In this document: positions 25,334 to 33,841 of the stretch, piece by piece | Layout: each line of letters begins with the position of its first letter | Position numbering within the stretch: position 1 is the stretch's first letter | Assembly: GCA_049889175.1 (NCBI GenBank) | Contig: JBMHDW010000011.1 | Coordinates: 1 to 64,000, forward strand | Direction: 5' to 3' | Origin: JBMHDW01 sp049889175 | Lineage (GTDB): Bacteria > Pseudomonadota > Gammaproteobacteria > Comchoanobacterales > Comchoanobacteraceae | Length of the DNA stretch: 64,000 nucleotides | Program-made: the position numbers and the translations under genes | Notes under the pieces: model-generated | What the model saw: only the letters and a program-made list of their open reading frames with translations | What the model was told of the DNA's origin: nothing | Database searches by the model: none

Positions 25334-26622
25334 TGAAAGCTTCTACGTTAATGAACAATTCCAAAATGGCAGAGCTAAAACAACGTTTGTTGTTTTTGGC
25401 TTTTGCTATTTTTATTTATCGAGTAGGATCTCACATACCCCTACCGGGTGTAGATGTTCAGGCATTTAGTGCAAAAGTTTCTTCAGATGGTATTATGGGC
25501 TATCTAAATATTTTTTCAGGCGGAGCGATGCAGCGAGCATCGATTTTGTCGTTGGGGTTAATGCCATATATTTCTGCTTCTATTATTATTAATTTATTGT
25601 CAATGACAGTTCCTTATCTTGAGAAATTTCGTCAAGGTGGTGAAAAGGGCCGGAGAAAAATACAACAAATAACGCGTTATTTGACTGTTGTGTTGTGTCT
25701 TGTTCAATCACTTGGTATTTCTGGTATGATCATTGCCCAAGGTTTTGTTGCGACAACTTACAGTGGAACTTATTTTACCATTATGTCTGCGATTAGCTTG
25801 ACCACAGGAACTATGTTTGCCATGTGGTTAGGCGAACAGATTACTGAACGTGGTATTGGAAATGGGGTATCGATACTGATTTGTATTGGTATTGCGTCTA
25901 GATTACCCTTGGAACTCGGAAACATTTTTATGAGTGCATATGATGGAGGAATGGCATTGATTACGTCTATTGTACAAGTTGCTATTCTTTTTGGCCTCTT
26001 GTTCATGATTGTCTTCTTTGAGCGTGCTCAACGACGAATTCCAATTCATTATGCTCGACGATCTGCTAATATTGGCGGTAGCGCTCAAAAATCCTTTTTG
26101 CCTCTAAAGTTGAATAGTGCTGGTGTTATCCCACCGATATTTGCAAGTGCTATTATGTTCATTCCGATGCAATTGGGTAACACTGATTGGTGGTTTAAGG
26201 CTTTCTTTGAAAATCTACATCGTGATGTTTATTATTTCGTCGTAACTGCAGCTACCATCATGTTCTTTGCATTCTTTTATACAGCATTAACTTTTAATCC
26301 AAAAGATATGGCTAAAAACCTAAAAAACAGTGGTGGTTTTATTCCTGGTATTCGTCCTGGGGCTAACACAGCCACGTATATTGATGCTTTGATGACTAAG
26401 CTTACATTTATTGGATCTATTTACTTGACATTTATTGTATTTGTGCCTAATCTATGGCACACCGGTGGCGGCGCATTCATGATTGGCGGCACTGGACTAT
26501 TGATTTCTGCGGTTGTTATTATGGACACATCCAGCCAAATTCAGTCGTTCTTAATGAGTGCTCAATATGAGAATTTATTAAAGAAGTCAAAAAAAGGTAG
26601 TAACGCATCGTTATTGAGGTAA
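25333..26622 (+). CDS. secY: Preprotein translocase subunit SecY
   Basis: SecY is the channel-forming subunit of the Sec translocon in the inner membrane. The 429 residues have ten hydrophobic segments. Motifs seen are RVGSHIPLPGVD after the first segment, GLMPYISASII in the second, GIGNGVSILI, and the cytoplasmic loop QGGEKGRRKIQQITRYLT. It keeps its spc-operon place between rplO and rpmJ. Confidence 0.98.
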   Translation: MKASTLMNNSKMAELKQRLLFLAFAIFIYRVGSHIPLPGVDVQAFSAKVSSDGIMGYLNIFSGGAMQRASILSLGLMPYISASIIINLLSMTVPYLEKFRQGGEKGRRKIQQITRYLTVVLCLVQSLGISGMIIAQGFVATTYSGTYFTIMSAISLTTGTMFAMWLGEQITERGIGNGVSILICIGIASRLPLELGNIFMSAYDGGMALITSIVQVAILFGLLFMIVFFERAQRRIPIHYARRSANIGGSAQKSFLPLKLNSAGVIPPIFASAIMFIPMQLGNTDWWFKAFFENLHRDVYYFVVTAATIMFFAFFYTALTFNPKDMAKNLKNSGGFIPGIRPGANTATYIDALMTKLTFIGSIYLTFIVFVPNLWHTGGGAFMIGGTGLLISAVVIMDTSSQIQSFLMSAQYENLLKKSKKGSNASLLR

Positions 26623-26627
26623 ATGAA

Positions 26628-26741
26628 ATGAAAGTTAGAGCATCTGTTAAACAAATTTGCACTTCGTGCAAAGTTATTAAGCGTAAGGGCGTATTGAGAG
26701 TAATTTGTAAAAACGCAAAACATAAACAACGTCAGGGATAA
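26628..26741 (+). CDS. rpmJ: 50S ribosomal protein L36
   Basis: L36 is a small zinc-ribbon protein of the large subunit. The 37 residues read MKVRASVKQICTSCK at the start and end KHKQRQG. Cys11, Cys14, Cys27 and His32 form the C-X2-C-X12-C-X4-H zinc site, so this is the zinc-binding paralogue. The ATG lies 5 bases after secY and rpsM begins 2 bases after its stop. Confidence 0.97.
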   Translation: MKVRASVKQICTSCKVIKRKGVLRVICKNAKHKQRQG

Positions 26742-26743
26742 TC

Positions 26744-27130
26744 ATGTCAGAAACAGTCAATTATATTATTGCAAATAGAGTATTGAATAAAAAAGGCCAT
26801 GTGTGGTTTGAGCTAACAAAGATTTACGGTATTGGTAAATCATTAGCCCTTAAAATTTGCGCACAAGCAGTTGTTAATCCTCATTCAATTTTAGGTGAAC
26901 GTAGTGCTGAAGATCTTGACCGCTTACGAAATATTATTTCGACTGGTGGCTACACTGTTGAGGGTGATCTTAGAAAATTTAATAAAATGTCTATTTTAAG
27001 ACTTGTTCAGATCGGTTGTTACAGAGGCTTGCGACATCGACGTGGTGGGGTTCCTGTTAGAGGTCAGCGCACAGGACAAAGTAACGGTCGCACTGCAAAG
27101 CGTCTAAACAATAAAGTAGCATCTAACTAG
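26744..27130 (+). CDS. rpsM: 30S ribosomal protein S13
   Basis: S13 contacts the P-site tRNA and partners S19 in the head. The 128 residues include LTKIYGIGKSLALKIC (helix-two-turns-helix), GDLRKFNKMSILRLVQIGCYRGLRHRRG and PVRGQRTGQSN. The basic tail that usually reads like NARTRKGPRK is altered to NGRTAKRLNNK. The 2-base gap to rpmJ cannot hold the S4-binding pseudoknot that E. coli uses in front of this gene. Confidence 0.97.
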   Translation: MSETVNYIIANRVLNKKGHVWFELTKIYGIGKSLALKICAQAVVNPHSILGERSAEDLDRLRNIISTGGYTVEGDLRKFNKMSILRLVQIGCYRGLRHRRGGVPVRGQRTGQSNGRTAKRLNNKVASN

Positions 27131-27140
27131 GAGTAATGTT

Positions 27141-27533
27141 ATGTCAGCTAGAATTTCAAAAAAGAAGTCTAAAAACGTACCAGTAGCAGTTCTTACTATT
27201 AAAGTTAGAGATAATAATACATTTGCCACACTAACTGACTCTAAGGGTGATGTATTAAAGAGTATTTCAGCAGGAAATGCAGCAGTAGGTTTCAAGCATG
27301 CCAAAAAGGGTACACCATTTGCCGCTGGAATGGTGGTTGAAGTGGCACTGAAAGCCGCTAAGGAGCAGTTCGGTGTTCAGACTATTAAGTGTGTTAAAAT
27401 TAACGGTTTTGCTCAAGGTCGCGAGTCTGTTTATGGTCCACTTAGAAAGTCACCGATTACTATCTGTGATATCATATGTGTCACACCTATCAAGCATGGC
27501 GGCTGCCGTGGTAAAGGCCAAAGAAGAATTTAG
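27141..27533 (+). CDS. rpsK: 30S ribosomal protein S11
   Basis: S11 is a platform protein beside S6/S18. The 130 residues contain VPVAVLTIKVRDNNTFATLTD, GFKHAKKGTPFAAGMV and the C-terminal ICVTPIKHGGCRGKGQRRI, an almost standard ending. The usual N-terminal basic stretch is SKKKSKN. The ribosome-binding site is AGGAG. Confidence 0.97.
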   Translation: MSARISKKKSKNVPVAVLTIKVRDNNTFATLTDSKGDVLKSISAGNAAVGFKHAKKGTPFAAGMVVEVALKAAKEQFGVQTIKCVKINGFAQGRESVYGPLRKSPITICDIICVTPIKHGGCRGKGQRRI

Positions 27534-27542
27534 GAGTATTTG

Positions 27543-28187
27543 ATGTCAGCTTATATTAATTCTGTTTTAAAACGTGGAAAGGCTTGTAGAAAGTCACAGA
27601 AAGATCTTGAACTTTTTTCTGCTAATCGTCCTATTGATAAAAAGATAAAATTTGATTGTTTACCAGGTAAATCTAAACAAGAAAGAGCTCGGAAAGGCTC
27701 TGACTTTGGTATGCAGCTTAGTGCTAAACAGTCTGTTAAAAACTTCTACGGTTTACGTGAAAAGCAGTTTAAGTCTTATGTTGTAAACAAATCAAAGAAA
27801 TTTCATCGTGATATTGTTAACAAGGCTGATGTGCTTTTAGTTCTTTTAGAGAGTCGATTAGACAATTTAGTTTATCGAATGGGATTTGCAGTTACGCGAA
27901 GGCAGGCAAGACAGATGGTTTCTCATTATCATATTTTAGTGAATGGTCATCCTGTTAACATCCCTAGCTACCAGGTTAAAGCTGGTGATGTTATCAGTGT
28001 TTCAGAGCGCGCAAAAGGCCATGACAGAATTTCATCATCTTTAGAAATCAATGATCAAGCTGACCGTTTTGATTGGCTGAAAGTTGATTCTGAAGGTCTT
28101 AAGGGTACTCTTGTATCTAGGCCTGACATTGAATTTTTACATCAAATGTTTGATGTGAACTTGATCATTGAATTTTACTCTAAGTAA
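27543..28187 (+). CDS. rpsD: 30S ribosomal protein S4
   Basis: S4 nucleates 30S body assembly, and in E. coli it regulates the alpha operon. An upstream TTG at 27540 is also in frame, but ATG 27543 lies 6 bases after AGGAG (27532-27536) and is preferred. The 214 residues contain LREKQFKSYV and the S4 RNA-binding domain LESRLDNLVYRMGFAVTRRQARQMVSH (around residues 100-126). Residues 1-40 are less conserved than usual and the length slightly exceeds the 206 of E. coli. Confidence 0.96.
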   Translation: MSAYINSVLKRGKACRKSQKDLELFSANRPIDKKIKFDCLPGKSKQERARKGSDFGMQLSAKQSVKNFYGLREKQFKSYVVNKSKKFHRDIVNKADVLLVLLESRLDNLVYRMGFAVTRRQARQMVSHYHILVNGHPVNIPSYQVKAGDVISVSERAKGHDRISSSLEINDQADRFDWLKVDSEGLKGTLVSRPDIEFLHQMFDVNLIIEFYSK

Positions 28188-28198
28188 CAAGAGGTAAT

Positions 28199-29209
28199 AT
28201 GAGCGAATTACAAAATATATATCATGAGTTTTTAGTCCCAAAAGATGTTTCTGTAAAATATCTGTCTAACAATTGTGCTCGTATAATATTAGAGCCATTT
28301 GAAAGGGGTTTTGGCTATACTTTAGGTAATGCACTGCGTCGTGTTCTTTTGTCATCGATGTCGGGTTCTGCTGTAGTTGGCGTTGAGATTGAAGGTGTTT
28401 CTCATGAGTTTACTACAATCCCAGGTGTCCAAGAGGATGTTGTTGAAGTTTTGATGAATTTAAAAGAGTTAATTGTAGAAACGCCAGAGCATTCTATCAA
28501 CTCAGATTCTTATCACCAAGAAGAAACACTTTCGGTTGATATCACTGGACCTAAAACTATTACTGCTGGTGATTTAGTGGCTGAAGGTAATGTTATTGTT
28601 CACAATCCTGAGCAAGTAATTCTTCACCTAGACACCGCTAGAAATATTAGAATGAAAGTATTCGTAAGAAGAGGTCTTGGATTTGATTTAGCTGAATCTC
28701 GTTCAGAGACTCGTGTTAATTTCTTAGGTATTGATGCTTCTTTTAGCCCCATCAAGCGTGTTAGTTTTAATGTTGAAAAAGCTCGTGTTGAGAATAGAAC
28801 AGATCTTGATAGGCTTGTTTTAGATATTGAAACCTTCGGTACCATTGATCCTGAAGAAGCTATTCGTAAATCTGCAACTATTTTAAATCACCAGTTAAGT
28901 GCCTTCACTGAACTTCGAGATAAGAATGTTTCAGCTGAGGAAAGTGAAAAAATTAAGATTAATCCTATTCTATTCAAGTTGGTTGATGAGCTTGAGCTTA
29001 CAGTTAGAGCTGCTAATTGTTTAAAATCTGAGAATGTGTTGTATATTGGTGATCTTGTACAAAGACAGGAAAGTGATCTCTTGAAGACCCCAAATCTCGG
29101 CCGAAAATCTTTGGCTGAGATCAAGAGTATTCTACAGGAACACGGTTTAACTCTAGGTATGCATATTGAAAACTGGGTTTCACCAGATGCAAGCAAGATA
29201 ATTGAGTGA
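28199..29209 (+). CDS. rpoA: DNA-directed RNA polymerase subunit alpha
   Basis: Alpha dimerises to start polymerase assembly and its C-terminal domain binds UP elements and activators. The 336 residues contain LEPFERGFGYTLGNALRRVLL (residues 31-51), and the C-terminal domain LTVRAANCLKSENVLYIGDLVQ with the Arg that contacts DNA. Next comes the LLKTPNLGRKSLAEIK helix-hairpin-helix. It is fully functional in appearance and in its normal alpha-operon position. Confidence 0.98.
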   Translation: MSELQNIYHEFLVPKDVSVKYLSNNCARIILEPFERGFGYTLGNALRRVLLSSMSGSAVVGVEIEGVSHEFTTIPGVQEDVVEVLMNLKELIVETPEHSINSDSYHQEETLSVDITGPKTITAGDLVAEGNVIVHNPEQVILHLDTARNIRMKVFVRRGLGFDLAESRSETRVNFLGIDASFSPIKRVSFNVEKARVENRTDLDRLVLDIETFGTIDPEEAIRKSATILNHQLSAFTELRDKNVSAEESEKIKINPILFKLVDELELTVRAANCLKSENVLYIGDLVQRQESDLLKTPNLGRKSLAEIKSILQEHGLTLGMHIENWVSPDASKIIE

Positions 29210-29217
29210 GGTAAGTT

Positions 29218-29565
29218 ATGAATCATAGAAAAAAAGGAACTAATTTAAATATGCCAACGGATCAGCGTGAGGCACTGATGAGAAGCCTTGCTACTGCTTT
29301 GATCGTTCATGGCGAAATTAAGACAACGTTACCACGTGCAAAAATGCTTAGAATGTATGTAGAGCCTATCATTACTAAAGGCCGAAATAATCAGAGTATT
29401 AGTTTAATTTTTAGTAAGCTTCGCTCAAATGAAGCAACTAAAAAAGTCACAACTGAACTTGCTGAGCGATATGCAAAACGTCCTGGCGGTTATACTCGCA
29501 TCATCAAGGCTGGTTATCGTAAGGGTGATGGTGCACCAATGGCCTATATTCAGTTAGTAGACTAA
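29218..29565 (+). CDS. rplQ: 50S ribosomal protein L17
   Basis: L17 lies near the tunnel exit. The 115 residues include MNHRKKGTNLNMPTDQREAL, TTLPRAKMLRMYVEPIITKG and the C-terminal RPGGYTRIIKAGYRKGDGAPMAYIQLV. It is the last gene of the large ribosomal cluster and is followed by a strong intrinsic terminator. Confidence 0.97.
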   Translation: MNHRKKGTNLNMPTDQREALMRSLATALIVHGEIKTTLPRAKMLRMYVEPIITKGRNNQSISLIFSKLRSNEATKKVTTELAERYAKRPGGYTRIIKAGYRKGDGAPMAYIQLVD

Positions 29566-29584
29566 AAATGTATTAGATATTACT

Positions 29585-29609
29585 AAGGCCGGTTATTCCG
29601 GCCTTTTTT
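29585..29609 (+). terminator. Strong intrinsic terminator of the ribosomal cluster
   Basis: AAGGCCGG (29585-29592) pairs perfectly with CCGGCCTT (29598-29605) around a TTATT loop, and six T residues run from 29604 to 29609. It lies 20 bases after the rplQ stop and faces a minus-strand gene that ends at 29636. Confidence 0.9.
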
Positions 29610-29635
29610 ATTTGCTTATAACGCTATCTATCTAG

Positions 29636-31399
29636 TTAGATCGCGTTATACCAATAGGTAATCCCATCCCAATAGCTAGTTTTATTTGTGTTACTCATAA
29701 CTTCTAGTGGGCTTATATGACAACCATCAGTTGTGAATAGATCGTTATTCGTGATGATGCCATGCCAATTGTCATGACCAAGCCAGATTTCAACGCGACA
29801 TTGATGTTTGTATGCCATTAATATTGGTTCTTTACCTTTATAAAGTGGGTAAAAAATGAGATGTTTTGAATCATTAAAGTGGTTTTGGATGCGAGTTACT
29901 AGTGATTGATTCATGTTCTCAATATGCCATTGATTCTGTTCAAGCATACTACGAAAGGACTCTATGTTACTTCCATGAATATTCAAATGGTCACCTTTAA
30001 TCCCTAAAGGTGAAAAGCGAATGAGTGGAAGTTGACCATGTGCGGTTGTTATGGTTGATGACTGAAGCCATGGCGTATTAGCGTAGAAATATTGATTATT
30101 AATTGTTTGATCGAGTCTTGCAAATGTGCCATGCAATACTGCTGCATAGATTAAATTGGGTAATATCGCTAATGTTGTTATCGTTTGATTACTGATATTC
30201 AGTTTGAAATAAAGCTTTAGCAAATTGTATAATTGGTATGATAGTAACCCAACTAAAATGCCACCCAATGCATCACTTAACCAATGAAACCCTAAATACA
30301 GGCGTCCAAATATAGTTACAATAATAAGCGTTTCTGCTATTTTAAATTTTTTTAATATGGGGTTAATCGAGGTTAATATTAATGTTAGCCAAGTCATAAG
30401 GGCAATATGTCCGCTAACAAATGAACTGGTATGATTTAAATTCTGTGATAAAACAGGCCGTGCAATTTCAGCACTCATTTTAGTGAGGGCAATCATTCCA
30501 GCGCAAAAAAGCATTGACGTAAAAATGATAATAGCTTCTTTGCGGTATCCATACCAGTAGCCAATAAGGCAAAATATTCCTGTGGTTGGTATGATAATAG
30601 TTTTATTCGCAAATCCATCAACCCAATAAGAGAGATGATCAAAAAAGGGGTTGGCGATTGATCGTAGAAAACTTAATGTCAGGTGATTGATGGGTACGAA
30701 GAAGTTAGTTGCATAGACTAGATAGGATATGGTTCCAAATACCAATAAGCTGATGAAGGTCAATTGACATTGTTTAGCTAGGGAATGAGGCAGCCACTTT
30801 GCGAGCAATAGATATTGTGATGGTCTTGTGTGGCGAATGACCCAAAATAACATTATAGACGTAAGAAGAATGAATAAGATTGGATATATATCATTAATAA
30901 ATAAATTTTTCTGATACATGCCTACTAGGTAGCCTGGACCAAGATAAGTTAACATCCATGCAATCACCGTTGGTGGTACAATGATTAAAAAACTTTTAAC
31001 ACCCATATTTAGCCAACCTGCAATAAATGGTATGGAACTTCTAAGTGGCCCCAAAAACCTACCTAGAAAAATGCCCAAAACACCATATTTTTTAAAGAAA
31101 ACCTCACCTTTTTCACGCATGAAGGATAATTTGGGATATTTTTTGAGGGAAATTCTTGATTTTAGATGCTTTCCTACAAAAAAACTTATCAAATCGCCAG
31201 CAATACCGCCTATGAATACTGCAGTTGCAATAGCCCAAAAAAGATCTGGGTGTGTTGCCATGACTATTCCAATGGGTGTCATCAAGAGGCTGCCTGGTAA
31301 CACAGTACCCACTATGGGTAAACCCTCTAAAAAAGAAAATAGAAAACTAATAATGGAGATGCTATCAGGGTTATTATTGATAAAATGATTAATATCCAT
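29636..31399 (-). CDS. DedA-PAP2 phosphatase-LssY-type fusion membrane protein
   Basis: The 587-residue protein joins three modules. Residues 1-200 are a DedA/SNARE-associated domain, with GTVLPGSLLMTPIG, GGIAGDLISFFVG, FLGRFLGPLRSSIPFIAG and re-entrant hydrophobic segments. Residues about 230-395 are a PAP2-type lipid phosphatase with K-X6-RP (KMSAEIARP), FVSGH and GRLYLGFHWLSD; the last two motifs vary from PSGH and SR. Residues about 430-587 resemble the soluble C-terminal domain of LssY proteins. The family is known from Legionella and other Gammaproteobacteria. The likely role is flipping or dephosphorylating lipid carriers such as undecaprenyl pyrophosphate, which is inferred. AAGG precedes the ATG; a possible promoter is at 31439-31467. 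Confidence 0.85.
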   Translation of the reverse strand: MDINHFINNNPDSISIISFLFSFLEGLPIVGTVLPGSLLMTPIGIVMATHPDLFWAIATAVFIGGIAGDLISFFVGKHLKSRISLKKYPKLSFMREKGEVFFKKYGVLGIFLGRFLGPLRSSIPFIAGWLNMGVKSFLIIVPPTVIAWMLTYLGPGYLVGMYQKNLFINDIYPILFILLTSIMLFWVIRHTRPSQYLLLAKWLPHSLAKQCQLTFISLLVFGTISYLVYATNFFVPINHLTLSFLRSIANPFFDHLSYWVDGFANKTIIIPTTGIFCLIGYWYGYRKEAIIIFTSMLFCAGMIALTKMSAEIARPVLSQNLNHTSSFVSGHIALMTWLTLILTSINPILKKFKIAETLIIVTIFGRLYLGFHWLSDALGGILVGLLSYQLYNLLKLYFKLNISNQTITTLAILPNLIYAAVLHGTFARLDQTINNQYFYANTPWLQSSTITTAHGQLPLIRFSPLGIKGDHLNIHGSNIESFRSMLEQNQWHIENMNQSLVTRIQNHFNDSKHLIFYPLYKGKEPILMAYKHQCRVEIWLGHDNWHGIITNNDLFTTDGCHISPLEVMSNTNKTSYWDGITYWYNAI

Positions 31400-31438
31400 A
31401 AAATGCCTTAGGATTTATAACTTGCTCATTGTAACACT

Positions 31439-31467
31439 ATTATATATAAAAGGAATATAATTTGACC
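31439..31467 (-). promoter_or_regulatory. Possible promoter for the DedA-PAP2 gene
   Basis: On the minus strand a consensus TATAAT (31444-31439) lies about 40 bases before the start codon. The -35 position at a 17-base spacing (31467-31462) reads GGTCAA, which is poor. The call rests mainly on the -10 box in a very A+T-rich gap. Confidence 0.35.
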
Positions 31468-31471
31468 TATT

Positions 31472-32413
31472 CTAGGTGATTTCTTCACCTAAGTGTTGTT
31501 TATCAGCATGGTAAGATGAACGAACTAATGGTCCACTTGCAACTGATGTAAAACCCATTTTTTTAGCTTGTTGAGCAAAATAAGCAAATGATTCAGGCGA
31601 AACATATCGATCAACTGGCATATGATGTTTTGATGGAGAGAGGTACTGACCCATTGTAATCATATCAACTTGGTGTTGGCGGAGATCATGGAGGGTTTGC
31701 AATATCTCTTCATCAGTTTCTCCTAGTCCTAACATTATGCCAGATTTAGTAGGAATATTAGGGTGTTGCTCTTTAAATTTTTGCAACAATGTTAAAGACC
31801 ATTGGTAGTCAGAACCAGCTCTAGCTATTTTGTATAAACGAGGTACAGTTTCAATATTGTGGTTGAAAACATCAGGTGGGCAAGTTGCAAAAATAGCCAA
31901 TGCTTTATCCATTCTACCTCTAAAATCTGGGACAAGAATTTCAATTGTCATATCTTGTTGGCGTTCTTTAATTGCCCTCATGCAGTCAACAAAATGTTGT
32001 GCACCGCCATCACGTAAGTCATCACGATCTACTGATGTTATTACAATGTATTTAAGGTTCATCTGTTGAATTTTTTCTGCCAGGTTGATGGGCTCATTAG
32101 GATCCAGAGGATCTGGACGACCATGGGCAACATCGCAAAAAGCGCAGCGTCGAGTACATCGATCTCCCATAATCATAAAGGTTGCAATACCTTGGCTGTA
32201 ACATTCAGATAGGTTGGGGCAGTTGGCCTCTTGGCAAACTGTGTGCAAATTAAGATCTTTAAAGCTATTTTTCATCATTTGAATATTAGGGTCATTAACA
32301 AGCTTAATTTTTAACCAAGGTGGTTTGGGTAGAGGTTCCGCGTTATTGTTTTCAATCTTAATGGGTATTTTAGCTAATTTTTCAGCATTGCGTTGTTTAG
32401 TGGTTGCGTTCAT
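31472..32413 (-). CDS. lipA: Lipoyl synthase
   Basis: LipA is a radical-SAM enzyme that inserts two sulfur atoms into protein-bound octanoyl groups to make lipoate. The 313 residues contain both iron-sulfur cluster motifs: Cys60-X4-Cys65-X5-Cys71 for the auxiliary cluster, and Cys86-X3-Cys90-X2-Cys93 for the SAM cluster. The conserved RSSYHA near the C-terminus is also present. It follows lipB by 11 bases, so the pathway's two enzymes are adjacent and probably co-transcribed from the rlpA/dacA side. Confidence 0.97.
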   Translation of the reverse strand: MNATTKQRNAEKLAKIPIKIENNNAEPLPKPPWLKIKLVNDPNIQMMKNSFKDLNLHTVCQEANCPNLSECYSQGIATFMIMGDRCTRRCAFCDVAHGRPDPLDPNEPINLAEKIQQMNLKYIVITSVDRDDLRDGGAQHFVDCMRAIKERQQDMTIEILVPDFRGRMDKALAIFATCPPDVFNHNIETVPRLYKIARAGSDYQWSLTLLQKFKEQHPNIPTKSGIMLGLGETDEEILQTLHDLRQHQVDMITMGQYLSPSKHHMPVDRYVSPESFAYFAQQAKKMGFTSVASGPLVRSSYHADKQHLGEEIT

Positions 32414-32424
32414 ATTTAATGTTC

Positions 32425-33033
32425 CTAATACATCAATAAATTGTGAATATGCTTAATGAGTATATCAGGAAGTAGATGGCAGTCAAATTGTGGCTGTTCA
32501 TCTTTAATCTGTGTCATCAAACGCTTTTTACCACAAGGGTAAATATCACTAAAAGGAGATAGGTCCATATTGGTATTAATGGCTAAACCATGATAACTAA
32601 TATTGTTACGTGCTCTTAATCCAACTGAGGCGATTTTGCGATGACTAACATAAACACCTCTGTCTTCTTTTTTTGCATAAGCGTCAATGTTTATCTCCCT
32701 TAATACTTCAATGATAAATTGTTCTATTTCCCCCACCATATCGATAATATTCATCGATTGCTGGGTTAAATCAATCATAAAATAGACAATCCATTGACCT
32801 GGACCATGGTAAGTAGCTAGGCCGCCTCTGTCTGTGCGTATAATAGGGATTCTACTATTAATATAATCTTTTTGTGGTGTTCTCGGGCCAATAGTAATGA
32901 TAGGTTTGTGCTGTAAGATCCAACAGCAGTCTTCATGATGAGGTTGATTAACACGTTGTTTCATTAATGCGTGTGTTAATGAATATTCTTGCAAGCTATG
33001 ATGTAGAATGAGGTTCAGTGATTTGAGCTGCAT
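32425..33033 (-). CDS. lipB: Octanoyl-[acyl-carrier-protein]-protein octanoyltransferase
   Basis: LipB moves octanoate from acyl carrier protein to the lipoyl domains of dehydrogenase complexes. The 202 residues have RGGLATYHGPGQ (residues 69-80), the catalytic Lys133 in KIASVGLR, and the catalytic Cys167 in YPCG. The start at 33033 lies 38 bases inside the end of dat. Conservation with LipB begins close to this start (QLKSLNLIL), so the overlap looks real. Confidence 0.95.
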   Translation of the reverse strand: MQLKSLNLILHHSLQEYSLTHALMKQRVNQPHHEDCCWILQHKPIITIGPRTPQKDYINSRIPIIRTDRGGLATYHGPGQWIVYFMIDLTQQSMNIIDMVGEIEQFIIEVLREINIDAYAKKEDRGVYVSHRKIASVGLRARNNISYHGLAINTNMDLSPFSDIYPCGKKRLMTQIKDEQPQFDCHLLPDILIKHIHNLLMY

Positions 33034-33841
33034 GATTGATCGCTTGGATTAGTTTTAATATATATGAGTGGTTAACATCAAATTGATAATCCCTTAGCTT
33101 TATTAAGGGTTTAATTAAACGGGTGGAACTCGTAATAAAGCTGGCATCAGCATGGTATAAGTCTTCTAACTTGATGGGTTCAATTTTGACAGGAAGATTA
33201 AGCTCATGACATAATTTTAGTGTGAACTCACGTATGATGCCTGGGAGTATATTTTGTGATAAAGGTGGTGTTTTAATCACATTGTCTTTGATTAAAAATA
33301 GATTAGATGATGCTCCCTCAGTGATTAAGCCATTACGGTGCAAAATAGCTTCATGAGCGCCAGAGTTGTGTGCAGAGATTGATGCCAAAACATTAGGCAA
33401 TAATGATGTTGCTTTGATATGACAATGTGACCACCGTTCATCAGGATGTAAATAGCCAATGATGCTCTCTGAATGTTTTGCAATTGGTTGGCTCATCATA
33501 AACCAATTTGGCTGAATATTTGGAGGACAAATATGTCGACGAGAACTGGGGGCGCCTCGAGTAATTTGAATATAAATATAACCATTCATTAACTCATTTC
33601 GATGAATCATTTCTTGAATATATTGGTGCCACAAATCCTGACTAAGTGGTTGTGGAATATGTGTTAGGTTCAAACTACGATAGAGGCGATCAAGATGTTC
33701 TTCAGCTAAAAATGTTTGTCCATTAAATACTGATATAACTTCGTAAATACCATCACCAAATAAAAAGCCTCGGTCGAAGACTGATATCTTAGCTTCATGT
33801 GGCTCTACCCATTCATGATTTAAGCAGACATATTGTTTCAT
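32996..33841 (-). CDS. dat: D-alanine aminotransferase-like class IV PLP enzyme
   Basis: This is a fold-type IV aminotransferase, likely making D-alanine/D-glutamate interconversions for peptidoglycan. The 281 residues show the N-terminal FDRGFLFGDGIYEVI, the catalytic Lys143 in HIKATSLLPN, Glu175 in GLITEGASSN, and a phosphate-binding TSSTR near residue 249. It lies between dacA and lipB, where E. coli has ybeD; Legionella-like bacteria carry dat here. It overlaps dacA by 4 bases. A branched-chain or aminodeoxychorismate lyase role is less likely given the neighbour. Confidence 0.85.
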   Translation of the reverse strand: MKQYVCLNHEWVEPHEAKISVFDRGFLFGDGIYEVISVFNGQTFLAEEHLDRLYRSLNLTHIPQPLSQDLWHQYIQEMIHRNELMNGYIYIQITRGAPSSRRHICPPNIQPNWFMMSQPIAKHSESIIGYLHPDERWSHCHIKATSLLPNVLASISAHNSGAHEAILHRNGLITEGASSNLFLIKDNVIKTPPLSQNILPGIIREFTLKLCHELNLPVKIEPIKLEDLYHADASFITSSTRLIKPLIKLRDYQFDVNHSYILKLIQAINHAAQITEPHSTS

